Assembly (NCBI GenBank): GCA_913043235.1 | Contig: CAJWLO010000001.1 | Span: forward strand, 62,001 to 126,000 | Reading direction: 5' to 3' | Length of the DNA stretch: 64,000 nucleotides | DNA from: an uncultured Fidelibacterota bacterium | GTDB lineage: Bacteria; Fidelibacterota; Marinisomatia; Marinisomatales; UBA1611 | Shown: positions 26,752 to 37,386 of the stretch, piece after piece | Layout: each line of letters opens with the position of its first letter | How positions within the stretch are numbered: the stretch's first letter is position 1 | Made by a program: the position numbers and the translations under genes | Notes under the pieces: model-generated | Seen by the model: the letters and a program-made list of their open reading frames with translations, nothing else | The model's database searches: none | Told to the model about the DNA's origin: nothing

Positions 26752-27606
26752 TCAATTTGGGTGTCGGCCAGGCATTTTTTTTTCATGCTCTCCAATTAGA
26801 TATACAAGCTTTCGTACCTCTTGGGCCCACTCCAAGTGTGTTCGACTGCTGTCGAATTTTGTAAAAGATATAGGAGAACCAAAGACAACTTTTATAGTAG
26901 ATCCAGCCTTATTAAACATTTCATGGGGTAAAAGGAACATTTCTAGGTTCGATTTCATATGTAGCAGTCTTCTAATGCTGGCAATATTATAAAATAAATC
27001 AGAATTTCGGGCATCTATATATACAGGTACTACTTGACGCTGATATTTAACCGCACTGGTGACAAAGAATTTATTCCAAGGTAGATCCTGTATTATAAAG
27101 GGGTTTCTCTTGGCTACGAGTCCGGCAGGAAAAACACATAATGGATGTTTTGATGCTAATACATTTTTTAAAGTTAAGGCGTTAGCGCGTGTAAATTTCC
27201 CGAAGGTGACCACACTCACTCGAAGTGAGTGGAAACCAGGGACTACGTCTAGTATTTCATTGGATAGGATTTTCAAAGAAGAATAATAAGACCCCAACGC
27301 AGACAGCAGAGCTAAACTGTCTAACCCTCCTAAAGGGTGGTTGGCAACAAAAATACTCCTGCCATATTTGGAAATATTTTTTAGGCCCTTTAGTTTTACT
27401 GTTACTTGGAATTGCTCAAGAGCCCAGTTGACCAATTTAATCCCATCCAAATCTCGACTTTTATGTATCAGATTGTTTAGATGATCCTCATAAATAATGT
27501 GTCTAATAAGTCTTAGAAACCATCGGGGCAGTTTATGATAAATATCGGGTAGGTGGGTTTTAAACTGCTTCTCTATATCAATAATTCTAGGAATTGATTC
27601 TGTCAC
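26752..27606 (-). CDS. PlsC/OlsA-like lysophospholipid acyltransferase
   Basis: FQVTVKLKGLKNISKYGRSIFVANHPLGGLDSLALLSALG (NHPxGxxD), CVFPAGLVAKR. Confidence 0.82.
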   Translation of the reverse strand: MTESIPRIIDIEKQFKTHLPDIYHKLPRWFLRLIRHIIYEDHLNNLIHKSRDLDGIKLVNWALEQFQVTVKLKGLKNISKYGRSIFVANHPLGGLDSLALLSALGSYYSSLKILSNEILDVVPGFHSLRVSVVTFGKFTRANALTLKNVLASKHPLCVFPAGLVAKRNPFIIQDLPWNKFFVTSAVKYQRQVVPVYIDARNSDLFYNIASIRRLLHMKSNLEMFLLPHEMFNKAGSTIKVVFGSPISFTKFDSSRTHLEWAQEVRKLVYLIGEHEKKMPGRHPN

Positions 27607-27651
27607 TATTTAGAAATATAACTGAAAATATATTATACCTGAATAAAAAGA

Positions 27652-30105
27652 TTATAATGATTCCATTCTTTTAAGTTTTGTTTTTTTTATTAACCTAATG
27701 AATTGAGAATCTTCCCGAATGGGATCAAAAACAGGGTTGGTTAGTAATTTTAAATCTTTCACCAGTTTATATTCATTGGTGAATTCCAGTGATTCTATGG
27801 CATATTCTGTTTCACCTAGGCTGGTGAAAATAAAAGCTAAAGCATAATTTTTGTAATTCTGAGAATGCTCGGAATCCAGCATCTTGATAAAACCGGACAC
27901 CTTTGTTTCATCATCGCTATACCCTGCTTGCATTCCTAGAATTGCGAATTTGATTTCATTGGGGATATTTCCGTACATGTCATATAATATTTCTTCCACA
28001 AATTCATTTGTTTTTTCTTCATTCTTCAAAGCATGGATACAATAATAAATATTCACCAATTTCATCGGATCTTGTACCTCATCAATTAGTTCAAAGGATT
28101 TGAAATACAGATCAAGTGCCTTTTCATAATCTTTATTTAGGTGAAAATTGATATCACCATATAACTGATAAATTTCGCAGAGCCCTAAAGAGTCTATCTT
28201 AGTATCTAGGGCTTTATAGTTAGGGAAATAATTGGAATAAAACTTGTTATAGTATTTTATAGCCTGTTGTTTGTTGCCCATATTCAAATAATAGCGGGTC
28301 AAACCCACTAGAGTGCCATAACTTGTACTATCTGCTTCGTAAGTTCGAAGAAGTAACTCTTCAGCTTTACTCCACATAAGTTGTCGCTCCAAAAGGTCAA
28401 TATAAAACAGATTTTCAAAACCATAAATGAAGTCAGGTTCTATCTCGAAGGCCTTAGTATAGTATTCATAGGCAGTAACATAATCTTTCTTCACTGTATA
28501 ATGAAAACGCCCTATTCTGGCATTAATTGTTGCTGAGAGAGGATCCAATTCCCCGGCCTTCTTTAGTTTTTCAAAGGCAGCGTCAGTTTGGCCATTTTTC
28601 CACAATAGCATTCCATACCAGAGGTAAGAGATTGAATAATTTGGATTATAGTCGATTGCTTTCTGGTAATAATCATCTGCCTGTTTATGATCTTTTCGGT
28701 ACTGCTCAGCTACTTTTCCCAATACAGTGTAGGCTTCCCCGTATTCTGGCGCTAGCTCTAAGGCTCTTTGGGCATCGGCCTCTGCGCGAGGGAAATAATC
28801 ATCATCGTCACTATCTTTGTTAATATGTTCGACTATGTTATTCAGCTCAATGTAGGATTCAGCCAATCCAATATATGGTTGGGCATATCCCGGATCTTCT
28901 TTAAGTGATAGGTTAAAATAGTTAATAGCCTTAATTAGATCTTCTTTTCCTTTCTTGTTCCAGAGATTGCGACCCAACAAATAATTATTCAATGCTGAAG
29001 AATTAGCAGTGGTTGCCTTGCTTACATTTCCTTTGATTTCACCGAATTGTACTTTTAATTGCCCTGCTATAGCGGAAGCTATTTCGTCTTGTATAGAAAA
29101 AATATTTTCTAGATTTCTTTCATAGGATCCAGACCACATGCTTTTATCATCGTATGCACGGATCAGGCTAGTGTTGATGCGGACATTATTTTTCCATCTG
29201 CGAACACTTCCTTCTACAATATAGTTAACACTTAGTAAGTCTGCTATTTGACGTGCTTCCATTTCTGACATTTTATCTTTAAAGGAAAACGCAGATGTTC
29301 TGGAGATAATACGAAAAGCATCAACCTTTGAAAGGCGATTCAATATCTCTTCTGTGATACCGTCACTGAAATATTCATCGTTACTATCGCCACTCATATT
29401 CATAAAAGGCAGCACAGCGATGGATTTATCACCCTTCAATACAGTTTTTATTTCTGTACCTTCATCTACTTTAAAATAAAATGCATATCCGAAATAACTT
29501 ATCAATAAAACAATACTTGCTATAATTGTTGCGGTTCTTATTAGTGGTTTTTTCTTTTCGTATTTTGCATCAAATTTTTTATTTAAAGGCTGAGACAGCC
29601 CATGGGATGCGATACTATAAATACGGACAATTTTTTTAACCCCTTTCAATTGTGGTTCTATAATAAAGTGGGCTTCGAACTCCGGGTGACTGGACATATC
29701 ACGGGTAACCTTTTCGGAAACAGCGATGCCCCCAACAGCGGAAAACGGTACCATCCTACTGGCGATATTTACGTCGTCGCCAATAATATCATCATTTTCC
29801 AAGATAACAATATCCCCTTGGTGGACAGCAATTCTCAGATCAAGTTGTTCAATGTTTTGGACTTGTTTCTGGATCTCCACTCCGCATTCTAAGGCATCGA
29901 TTGTGCTGTGAAAACTAATCAGTACGCCGTCACCGAGTTCCTTAAGCCATTTTCCTCCAAAGTCTTCAACCAGCGGTTTAATTACTTCGCGCTGTTGATT
30001 TAAAAGTTCTACAGCACGGCGCTCACTCCCGGCTGTGATACGTGTAAAATCTGCGATGTCTGTGAACATAATCGCACGAAGTTCTCGGTGTTCTCTTGGA
30101 GACAT
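27652..30105 (-). CDS. Class III adenylate/guanylate cyclase with TM, TolB/FlgO-like domain and TPR repeats
   Basis: RAIMFTDIADFTRITAGSERRAVELLNQQREVIKPLVEDFGGKWLKELGDGVLISF; ATIIASIVLLISYFGYAFYF TM; SIAVLPFMNMSGDSNDEYFSDGITEEILNRLSKV; TPRs. Confidence 0.88.
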   Translation of the reverse strand: MSPREHRELRAIMFTDIADFTRITAGSERRAVELLNQQREVIKPLVEDFGGKWLKELGDGVLISFHSTIDALECGVEIQKQVQNIEQLDLRIAVHQGDIVILENDDIIGDDVNIASRMVPFSAVGGIAVSEKVTRDMSSHPEFEAHFIIEPQLKGVKKIVRIYSIASHGLSQPLNKKFDAKYEKKKPLIRTATIIASIVLLISYFGYAFYFKVDEGTEIKTVLKGDKSIAVLPFMNMSGDSNDEYFSDGITEEILNRLSKVDAFRIISRTSAFSFKDKMSEMEARQIADLLSVNYIVEGSVRRWKNNVRINTSLIRAYDDKSMWSGSYERNLENIFSIQDEIASAIAGQLKVQFGEIKGNVSKATTANSSALNNYLLGRNLWNKKGKEDLIKAINYFNLSLKEDPGYAQPYIGLAESYIELNNIVEHINKDSDDDDYFPRAEADAQRALELAPEYGEAYTVLGKVAEQYRKDHKQADDYYQKAIDYNPNYSISYLWYGMLLWKNGQTDAAFEKLKKAGELDPLSATINARIGRFHYTVKKDYVTAYEYYTKAFEIEPDFIYGFENLFYIDLLERQLMWSKAEELLLRTYEADSTSYGTLVGLTRYYLNMGNKQQAIKYYNKFYSNYFPNYKALDTKIDSLGLCEIYQLYGDINFHLNKDYEKALDLYFKSFELIDEVQDPMKLVNIYYCIHALKNEEKTNEFVEEILYDMYGNIPNEIKFAILGMQAGYSDDETKVSGFIKMLDSEHSQNYKNYALAFIFTSLGETEYAIESLEFTNEYKLVKDLKLLTNPVFDPIREDSQFIRLIKKTKLKRMESL

Positions 30106-30146
30106 TAAACTAGGGGGCTATTTTAATAAAAATAGTATGGTGCAAA

Positions 30147-30671
30147 TCAATACATGATGTCACAAATGGTACACATTGGTTTTTGTTCTGAGCTTTCATG
30201 TTTCTTGCCACATTTATGGCAGGTGGTACCCACAAGTTTATTTTTTTCTTTTTTTGATTCACATATTCTGCATACAGGTAGGTTTTTATCAAATTCTACG
30301 TTTCCCTCACAGTAAATGCAGAAAGCCTGTTCCAGTATCACTTTTTCATTATGAGTAAAATTCATACAGTCCAGTGAAATAGTCTTTCCGTTATCTTCAG
30401 AAATACTTTTTACATCATCGCAATTAACCAGATAATTCTTGTACCGTCCAAATCGCCCGGGTTTCTTAAAATGCACTCCCAGCTTACTAGTGCCGATATA
30501 GGTAACGCCAATGAACCTTTTTTCGCTTTTCCCGCCATCCTCATATAGTATGACTACATCAGGATAAAGGAGCGAACACAAAAACAACAATAAATACAAC
30601 TTATGACCCATAATTATTTTCTCCATATGAGATTGATAAAGAGATATTAATATTGTTGAGATTTTGTTCAC
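30147..30671 (-). CDS. Putative secreted zinc-ribbon protein (hypothetical)
   Basis: N-terminal hydrophobic LYLLLFLCSLLYPDVV; C-terminal CIYC..CRIC..CHKC..CTIC pairs. Confidence 0.5.
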   Translation of the reverse strand: MNKISTILISLYQSHMEKIIMGHKLYLLLFLCSLLYPDVVILYEDGGKSEKRFIGVTYIGTSKLGVHFKKPGRFGRYKNYLVNCDDVKSISEDNGKTISLDCMNFTHNEKVILEQAFCIYCEGNVEFDKNLPVCRICESKKEKNKLVGTTCHKCGKKHESSEQKPMCTICDIMY

Positions 30672-30769
30672 AGTTATCTTTCATTATTGTAGCTATAAAA
30701 AACCAATTGAAATATTATCGGACTATTGGTCATTATTGAAATATTGAACAAGAAGCATTATTTTTTGTT

Positions 30770-31339
30770 GTGGCTTATAATCCCAATCGCAAGGATGCGC
30801 TGGCACTGCTTCATCAATATACTAAGAGTGATTCTTTGCGCCGCCATGGCTTGGGGGTAGAGCAGGCTATGCGAAAAATGGCTGAAAAATATAATGGCAA
30901 TGTAGAAGAATGGGGCATCACGGGACTATTGCACGATTTTGATTATGAAATGTATCCTACTATTGAAGAGCATCCATGCAAAGGGAATAAAATATTAAAA
31001 GAGCAGGGATATCCTGAATCCATATGTCGAGCTATTATGGGGCATGCTACCTATAGTGGTGTTCCTCGCGACACAGATATGGCAAAAGCACTTTTTTCCG
31101 TTGATGAACTCACAGGATTTATTTTCGCTGTAACCTATGTTCGCCCTTCCCGATCTATCAAGGATGTAACCCCCCGGTCTGTGAAAAAAAAATTAAAACA
31201 GAAATCTTTTGCTGCCAGTGTCAATCGAGATGATATTTTTCAGAGTATAGAAGAACTTGATACGGACCTCACCGAACATATTCAATTTGTTATTGATGCT
31301 TTAATTGAGAAAGCAGATGAATTGGGTTTAGCTGGTTAA
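30770..31339 (+). CDS. HD-domain phosphohydrolase-like protein
   Basis: GTG start; RRHGLGVEQAMRKMAEKYNGNVEEWGITGLLHDFDYEMYPTIEEHP...IMGHATYSG. Confidence 0.85.
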   Translation: MAYNPNRKDALALLHQYTKSDSLRRHGLGVEQAMRKMAEKYNGNVEEWGITGLLHDFDYEMYPTIEEHPCKGNKILKEQGYPESICRAIMGHATYSGVPRDTDMAKALFSVDELTGFIFAVTYVRPSRSIKDVTPRSVKKKLKQKSFAASVNRDDIFQSIEELDTDLTEHIQFVIDALIEKADELGLAG

Positions 31340-31488
31340 AGTCAATCCAAAAAAGTCCACTGCAAAATTGTTGATAAGAGTCCTTTATAAACATAATTAC
31401 AACTTGGAAAATCTAATTATGATCCCTTTTTTAGCACAAATGACAGCTGGTGTTTAATTAAAGCCACTCCAATAAAGTAATTTTTATT

Positions 31489-32316
31489 GTGTCTTTTCGT
31501 ACCATTGAAATGGTTGTTCCCGGAATCCTTACATCTGATGGTGCCGGAGTTAATCTGAGACGGATCATTGGTAGCCCTCAGCTTAATATGCTAGATCCGT
31601 TTTTGCTCTTAGACGAATTTGGGAGCAACAACCCCGAAGATTATATATGTGGTTTTCCTCCTCATCCTCACAGAGGTTTTGAGACAATTACTTATATGCT
31701 AAATGGAAAATTCCATCATAAGGATTCTACTCGTAATGAGGGGTATCTTACAGATGGATCCGTGCAGTGGATGACTGCAGGTCGTGGAGTAATCCACAGC
31801 GAAATGCCGGAACAAACGGATGGTTTGGTACGAGGTTTCCAGTTATGGCTGAATCTGCCAAAAAATAAAAAGATGATCCCACCATATTACAAAGATATTC
31901 CGGCGGTGAATATTCCTAGGGTAGAATTTCCCGGCGGAATAACCAAAGTGATTGCTGGAAAGTTTATGGGTGTTAAGGGCCCTGGTCAGCCTAAAACAGG
32001 AATGTTTTACTACGATATTAAACTACAATCGCAAAAAGAATTATATATACCTATTATTGATAGCTGGAATGCTTTTTTTTTCGTGTACGAGGGCACTATT
32101 ATTATCAATAAAACAGTAGAAAGAGACCAACTGGCTGTTCTGAATATAAAAGGAGGTTGTCTGCTTAAAGCCGGAGGTCTTGGTGCGCAGTTCATAATTG
32201 TGGCTGGAAAACCATTAAATGAACCTGTGGCTCGTGGTGGGCCTTTCGTAATGAATACTCGTGAAGAAATAATGCAAGCCATCAACGATTACAAAAATGG
32301 TATTCTGGTGAAGTAA
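31489..32316 (+). CDS. Pirin family protein
   Basis: GTG start; DPFLLLDEFGSNNPEDYICGFPPHPHRGFETITYMLNGKFHHKDS...VQWMTAGRGVIHSEMP. Confidence 0.93.
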   Translation: MSFRTIEMVVPGILTSDGAGVNLRRIIGSPQLNMLDPFLLLDEFGSNNPEDYICGFPPHPHRGFETITYMLNGKFHHKDSTRNEGYLTDGSVQWMTAGRGVIHSEMPEQTDGLVRGFQLWLNLPKNKKMIPPYYKDIPAVNIPRVEFPGGITKVIAGKFMGVKGPGQPKTGMFYYDIKLQSQKELYIPIIDSWNAFFFVYEGTIIINKTVERDQLAVLNIKGGCLLKAGGLGAQFIIVAGKPLNEPVARGGPFVMNTREEIMQAINDYKNGILVK

Positions 32317-32337
32317 TTATTCTATAAATAGAATAAT
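32316..32337. repeat. Perfect inverted repeat ATTATTCTAT-AA-ATAGAATAAT
   Basis: 22-nt palindrome directly after the pirin stop codon; no clear T-tract. Confidence 0.5.
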
Positions 32338-32368
32338 AGTCAGATAATTTTTTATAAGGAGGAACAAT

Positions 32369-34534
32369 ATGAAGATTGCTTTTTTTCAATTTTCAATTTT
32401 AATGGTCTTTATTATATCATGCGCTAAAACATTGCGCCAAGTTCCTAAAAAACTTATTGCACCAGTTCGACCAGTAACAGATACTTATCATGGGATAGAA
32501 ATCATTGATAATTATCGATATATGGAAAACATTAAATCTGATGATGTTCAGGATTGGATACGCTCACAAGCTTCCTATGCATCAGAAGTATTAAACAGTC
32601 TTGATCAAAAGGATTATTTTTACAATCGGCTTGAAGAAGTAGATAAAGGAAAACCGTTCAATATATATAGAATATGGCGAATGAAAAATGGTAGTGTGTT
32701 TTATATTAAAAGAAAAAGTGATGAGAACCAGGGGAAATTATATTACAGGGATAGTTGGCTTGGTTTGGAAAAACTACTACTAGATCCAGAGGCAATGTCT
32801 ATAGGAAAAGAGCAACACTATTCGCTAGAATTTTATAGACCATCACCTGAAGGTAATTATGTTGTCTATGGTATAGCTGAGGGCGGTTCTGAAGAAACAA
32901 CAATTCATGTACTTGATATGCACACTGGTCAGGAAACTGGCGATATAATTGATCGAATTGAAACTGCTTATAACATTCCCCAATGGTTGAACGAAGACGG
33001 TTTTTTTTATTGTAGACGGCAACTACTTGCACCTGGAACAGCAGAAACAGAGATCTACAAAAATACAACCACCCTTTATCACCGCTTGGGAAACGAGCCT
33101 GAAAATGACCATGTGGTTTTTGGCCGTGGTATTTCTTCAAGCGTCACGATGTTGGATGTTGATTTTCCCAGTATCAATGTGGATGACGCTGGTGAATATA
33201 TCATTGGTAAGATAAAACACGGAGATTCTGGTGAAATCACTATTTATACAGTAAGGCGTGAACAGATTTTTGATAATGACGTGCCTTGGAAATTTGTTTG
33301 TGATGTGGCGGATTCTGTAGTTTCTTACACGTGGTTTGATGAGCATATATATCTTTTTAGCGCTAAAAATTCGCCCCGCTACAAAGTAGTTAGAACACCA
33401 CTAAAAAACCCTGATTTTAATACCGCTGAAGTTGTTTTTCCTCCTTCTGAGTTGGTTTACCGATATGCCAGTAGAACAAAAGACAGATTATATTTTTCTG
33501 CACTGGATGGTGGTTACAACCGCATAATTGAGTATGATCCAGCTACTGGGAACTCACAACAGTTGCCTCTTCCGACTACTGAATCTGCTTATATATTTTC
33601 ATCTAGTCATCATCTTATAGATATTTATATTTCATCTAATTCTTGGACTCATGCAGGAAAAGATCAGGTGTATAGCCATCTCACTGGGAAACTGGAAGAA
33701 TTAAATATTGAACCTCCAGGTGAATTTGATAATCCGGGCTGGATTACATCCGAGATGGTTTTAGTTAAAAGCCATGATGGTGTAAATGTCCCATTGTCTC
33801 TTATTTATCGCAAGGGTTTGAAGCTTGATGGTAAAAATCCTACATTGTTATCTGGATATGGTTCCTACGGATCTGTATACGGCGTGGGTTACTATACATC
33901 TAGGCTTCCTTGGCTCGAGAAAGGAGGTATTTATGCTATTGCACACGTTCGAGGTGGTGGGGAGTTTGGTAAAGAGTGGCATTTAGCAGGGCGCATGAAG
34001 AACAAACCAAACACATGGGAAGATTTTATAGCTTGTGCTGAATATCTGATAAGAGAAAAATACACTTCTCAGGCCTATCTGGGGGGCCAAGGTGGGAGCG
34101 CAGGAGGTATTACGATTGGACGGGCTATTACCGAAAGACCAGATTTGTTTCAAGCAGCAATTATTAATGTGGGAGACTTAGATATGCTACGGATAGAAAC
34201 AACGACTAATGGTGTGCCTAATATCAAAGAATTTGGCACGGTGAAGGACAAAGATGGATTTAAAGGTCTTTTGGCTATGAGTTCTCTTCACCATGTTAAG
34301 GATGGGGTTGATTATCCTGCAGTTCTATTAACACATGGGATCAATGATCCAAGGGTGGCACCTTGGACTTCTGCAAAAATGACTGCTCGATTACAAGCAG
34401 CGACATCTGGCATAAGACCAATCTTGTTCAGAGTTGATTTTGGTGCTGGTCATGGTATTGGTTCCACTAAAAGTCAGCGCTTTGATCAAATGGCTGATCA
34501 GATGGCGTTTTTATTATGGCAGTTTGACTTGTAA
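32369..34534 (+). CDS. Prolyl oligopeptidase (S9A), probable lipoprotein
   Basis: IISCAK lipobox; VRPVTDTYHGIEIIDNYRYMEN; YLGGQGGSAGGITIGRAITERPDLF (nucleophile GGSAGG); VLLTHGINDPRVAPW; GAGHGIGS. Confidence 0.92.
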   Translation: MKIAFFQFSILMVFIISCAKTLRQVPKKLIAPVRPVTDTYHGIEIIDNYRYMENIKSDDVQDWIRSQASYASEVLNSLDQKDYFYNRLEEVDKGKPFNIYRIWRMKNGSVFYIKRKSDENQGKLYYRDSWLGLEKLLLDPEAMSIGKEQHYSLEFYRPSPEGNYVVYGIAEGGSEETTIHVLDMHTGQETGDIIDRIETAYNIPQWLNEDGFFYCRRQLLAPGTAETEIYKNTTTLYHRLGNEPENDHVVFGRGISSSVTMLDVDFPSINVDDAGEYIIGKIKHGDSGEITIYTVRREQIFDNDVPWKFVCDVADSVVSYTWFDEHIYLFSAKNSPRYKVVRTPLKNPDFNTAEVVFPPSELVYRYASRTKDRLYFSALDGGYNRIIEYDPATGNSQQLPLPTTESAYIFSSSHHLIDIYISSNSWTHAGKDQVYSHLTGKLEELNIEPPGEFDNPGWITSEMVLVKSHDGVNVPLSLIYRKGLKLDGKNPTLLSGYGSYGSVYGVGYYTSRLPWLEKGGIYAIAHVRGGGEFGKEWHLAGRMKNKPNTWEDFIACAEYLIREKYTSQAYLGGQGGSAGGITIGRAITERPDLFQAAIINVGDLDMLRIETTTNGVPNIKEFGTVKDKDGFKGLLAMSSLHHVKDGVDYPAVLLTHGINDPRVAPWTSAKMTARLQAATSGIRPILFRVDFGAGHGIGSTKSQRFDQMADQMAFLLWQFDL

Positions 34535-34686
34535 AAAATCAATAAATTGCTAATTGAAAACCAATCCTGTAGAGTACTAACAAAAATGAAGTTCAACTAG
34601 ATGGCGTTGGTTGAACAGAGTCAAGTCTTAATGTTTTTACTTTGTTTTTTTAAATAAATAGTATTCTGTGGTGTGTTACTAAGTTA

Positions 34687-37386
34687 CTAAAGATCAAGGG
34701 TTGCTTGAGCGGCGGCTAGTCGGGCAATGGGTACCCGAAAAGGTGAGCAACTTACGTAATCTAAGCCATTTTCCATACAGAAATTTATTGAAGCTGGGTC
34801 GCCGCCATGTTCCCCACAAATACCGATTTTTAATTTTGAATTTATACCGCGTCCTGATTGTACAGCCATTGTAACCAGTTTTCCTACCCCGTTTATGTCT
34901 AGGCTCTGAAAAGGATCATGGGTTAAAATGCGTCTGTCTAGATAATCTGGCAGAAAAGAACCAATATCATCCCGGCTGAAACCATATGTAGTCTGAGTCA
35001 GGTCGTTGGTGCCGAAACTAAAGAAATCGGCTTGTTCTGCAATTTCATCCGCAGTAAGGCAGGCGCGAGGGAGTTCTATCATTGTGCCTACTAGATAATC
35101 AAATTCAATACCCGTTTCTTCATACACATCTTTTGCTGTAGCTCTAACAATTCTTTCTTGATCAACAAATTCTGTAACAGTTCCCACAAGAGGGATCATG
35201 ATCTCCGGTAAGACTACTGTCCCCGTTCGGGTAAGTTCTGCTGCTGCTTCCAAAATAGCCCGGGCCTGCATTTCTGTGATTTCCGGATAAGCAATCCCCA
35301 AACGGCAGCCGCGGTGACCAAGCATTGGATTTAGCTCGTGAAGTCCGTTGATACGTTTTTCTACAGCAGATTTTTCTAGATTTACATGATCTGCTAGTTC
35401 CTCAATTTGTTCATTAGTAAGAGTAATAAATTCGTGCAGTGGAGGGTCCAAAAGGCGGATAGTTACCGGTAATCCCTCCATAGCTTTAAGAATACCCATG
35501 AAATCTTGCTTTTGATAAGGCAAAAGTTCCATAACGGCTGATCTGCGATCTTGTACATTATTTGCTAGGATCATTTTACGGATGGCCAAAATACGATCTT
35601 CGTCAAAGAACATATGTTCAGTACGGCAAAGTCCAATACCTTGAGCCCCAAACTGAATAGCCTGTTTGGCGTCGTTTGGTGTTTCAGCATTGGTTCTTAT
35701 TTTGAGCTTTCGAACCTCATCAGCCCAGGTCATGAGTTGTTTGTATTCTTCATGGTTCTCGGGATTGGACGGAATCAGATCCAATTGGCCTTGGTATATT
35801 TTCCCCAATGTGCCGTTCATAGTGATCCAGTCTCCTTCTTTTAAGACAGCGTTGCCAATATTAACCTCTTTTTTATCTAAATTGATGTGTAGGCTTCCAC
35901 AGCCCACGATGCAGCACTTACCCCAACCCCTGGCAACCAAAGCAGCGTGAGAGGTCATCCCTCCCTTGGCGGTGAGGATAGCAACTGCGGCGTGCATCCC
36001 GTGTACATCCTCAGGAGAAGTTTCTTCCCGCAGGAGGATCACTTTTTCTCCCCGATTGTGCCATGTTTCCGCGTCATCAGCGTTAAAGACTAATCTTCCT
36101 GTAGCACCTCCAGGACCAGCTGGTAGCCCTTTGGCAAGAAAAGTTGCTTTAGATTCACTTTCTGGATCTAACATAGGATGTAAGAGTTCATCTAACTGCT
36201 CAGGTTGAACCCGCATCAGAGCTGTTTTCTTATTAATCATACCATGAGTGGCCATATCCACAGCCATTTTGATAGCAGCAACTCCGTTGCGTTTTCCTAC
36301 ACGAGTTTGGAGCATCCATAAGCGTCCTTCCTGGATGGTAAACTCAATATCCTGCATATCTTTATAATGATTTTCTAAATTAATTCTTATTTTAGCCAGC
36401 TTACTGTAGAGTTCTGGCATGGATAATTCAAGAGAAGGAAGGTGCTCTGTGTCACTAGTTTTGGTGGCTTCATTTAGCGGGTTAGGTGTGCGAAGACCTG
36501 CCACGACATCCTCACCTTGAGCATTGGCCAGCCATTCACCATAAAATTTGTTTTCCCCGGTGGCAGGATTACGGGTGAAAGCCACGCCAGTTGCGGAATT
36601 TTCACCCATATTTCCGAAAACCATAGCCTGGACATTAACTGCGGTACCCCATTCATCTGGGATGTTTTCAATTTTGCGATAGCTGATAGCGCGGGCACCA
36701 TTCCAACTCTTAAATACAGCCTCAATACCTCCCCATAATTGAACAGATGGATCATCAGGAAAGTTTGATCCTAGGGTATTTTTAATTTCTTTTTTGTATT
36801 CTTCTGCTATTTTCTGTAGCTGGTCTCCAGAAAGGTCTGTATCATTTTTCAACCCATTTTCTTTTTTAAAAAGATCTAATATTTGTTCAAGTTTTTGTCT
36901 AATGCCTTGGCCTTCAAGAGGTTCAATACCTGCAGCTTTTTCCATGACCACATCAGCATACATGGTAATAAGGCGGCGATATGCATCATAAACAAAACGA
37001 GGATTGCCTGTTTTGGTAATAAGTCCCGGTATGGTGTTATTGGTCAAACCTACATTCAATACTGTTTCCATCATTCCTGGCATGGACTTGCGAGCTCCGG
37101 AGCGCACAGATAACAATAAAGGGTTTTTTTTATCACCAAAACTAGAATTCATAATGGCTTCGGTACTTTTTAATGAATCTTCGATCTGGTTTTTAAGATT
37201 TTCAGGAAAAACCAAATCATTTTTGTAATAATATGTACAAACATCTGTTGTAATAGTAAAACCAGGAGGCACAGGTATGCCTAAATGGTTCATTTCGGCC
37301 AGGTTAGCACCTTTGCCGCCTAACAGGTTTTTCATTTCGGCCTTGCCATCGGCATTACCGCTACCAAAAGAATAAACATATTGCAT
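34687..37386 (-). CDS. ppdK: Pyruvate, phosphate dikinase
   Basis: 899 aa; GGKGANLAEMNHLGIPVPPGFTITTDVC; ILTAKGGMTSHAALVARGWGKCCIVG; FFSFGTNDLTQTTYGFSRDD; GICGEHGGDP. Confidence 0.98.
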   Translation of the reverse strand: MQYVYSFGSGNADGKAEMKNLLGGKGANLAEMNHLGIPVPPGFTITTDVCTYYYKNDLVFPENLKNQIEDSLKSTEAIMNSSFGDKKNPLLLSVRSGARKSMPGMMETVLNVGLTNNTIPGLITKTGNPRFVYDAYRRLITMYADVVMEKAAGIEPLEGQGIRQKLEQILDLFKKENGLKNDTDLSGDQLQKIAEEYKKEIKNTLGSNFPDDPSVQLWGGIEAVFKSWNGARAISYRKIENIPDEWGTAVNVQAMVFGNMGENSATGVAFTRNPATGENKFYGEWLANAQGEDVVAGLRTPNPLNEATKTSDTEHLPSLELSMPELYSKLAKIRINLENHYKDMQDIEFTIQEGRLWMLQTRVGKRNGVAAIKMAVDMATHGMINKKTALMRVQPEQLDELLHPMLDPESESKATFLAKGLPAGPGGATGRLVFNADDAETWHNRGEKVILLREETSPEDVHGMHAAVAILTAKGGMTSHAALVARGWGKCCIVGCGSLHINLDKKEVNIGNAVLKEGDWITMNGTLGKIYQGQLDLIPSNPENHEEYKQLMTWADEVRKLKIRTNAETPNDAKQAIQFGAQGIGLCRTEHMFFDEDRILAIRKMILANNVQDRRSAVMELLPYQKQDFMGILKAMEGLPVTIRLLDPPLHEFITLTNEQIEELADHVNLEKSAVEKRINGLHELNPMLGHRGCRLGIAYPEITEMQARAILEAAAELTRTGTVVLPEIMIPLVGTVTEFVDQERIVRATAKDVYEETGIEFDYLVGTMIELPRACLTADEIAEQADFFSFGTNDLTQTTYGFSRDDIGSFLPDYLDRRILTHDPFQSLDINGVGKLVTMAVQSGRGINSKLKIGICGEHGGDPASINFCMENGLDYVSCSPFRVPIARLAAAQATLDL

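Noticed and set aside
32799-33140. 113-aa antisense ORF in the prolyl oligopeptidase gene
   Set aside because: Antisense shadow; no supporting features
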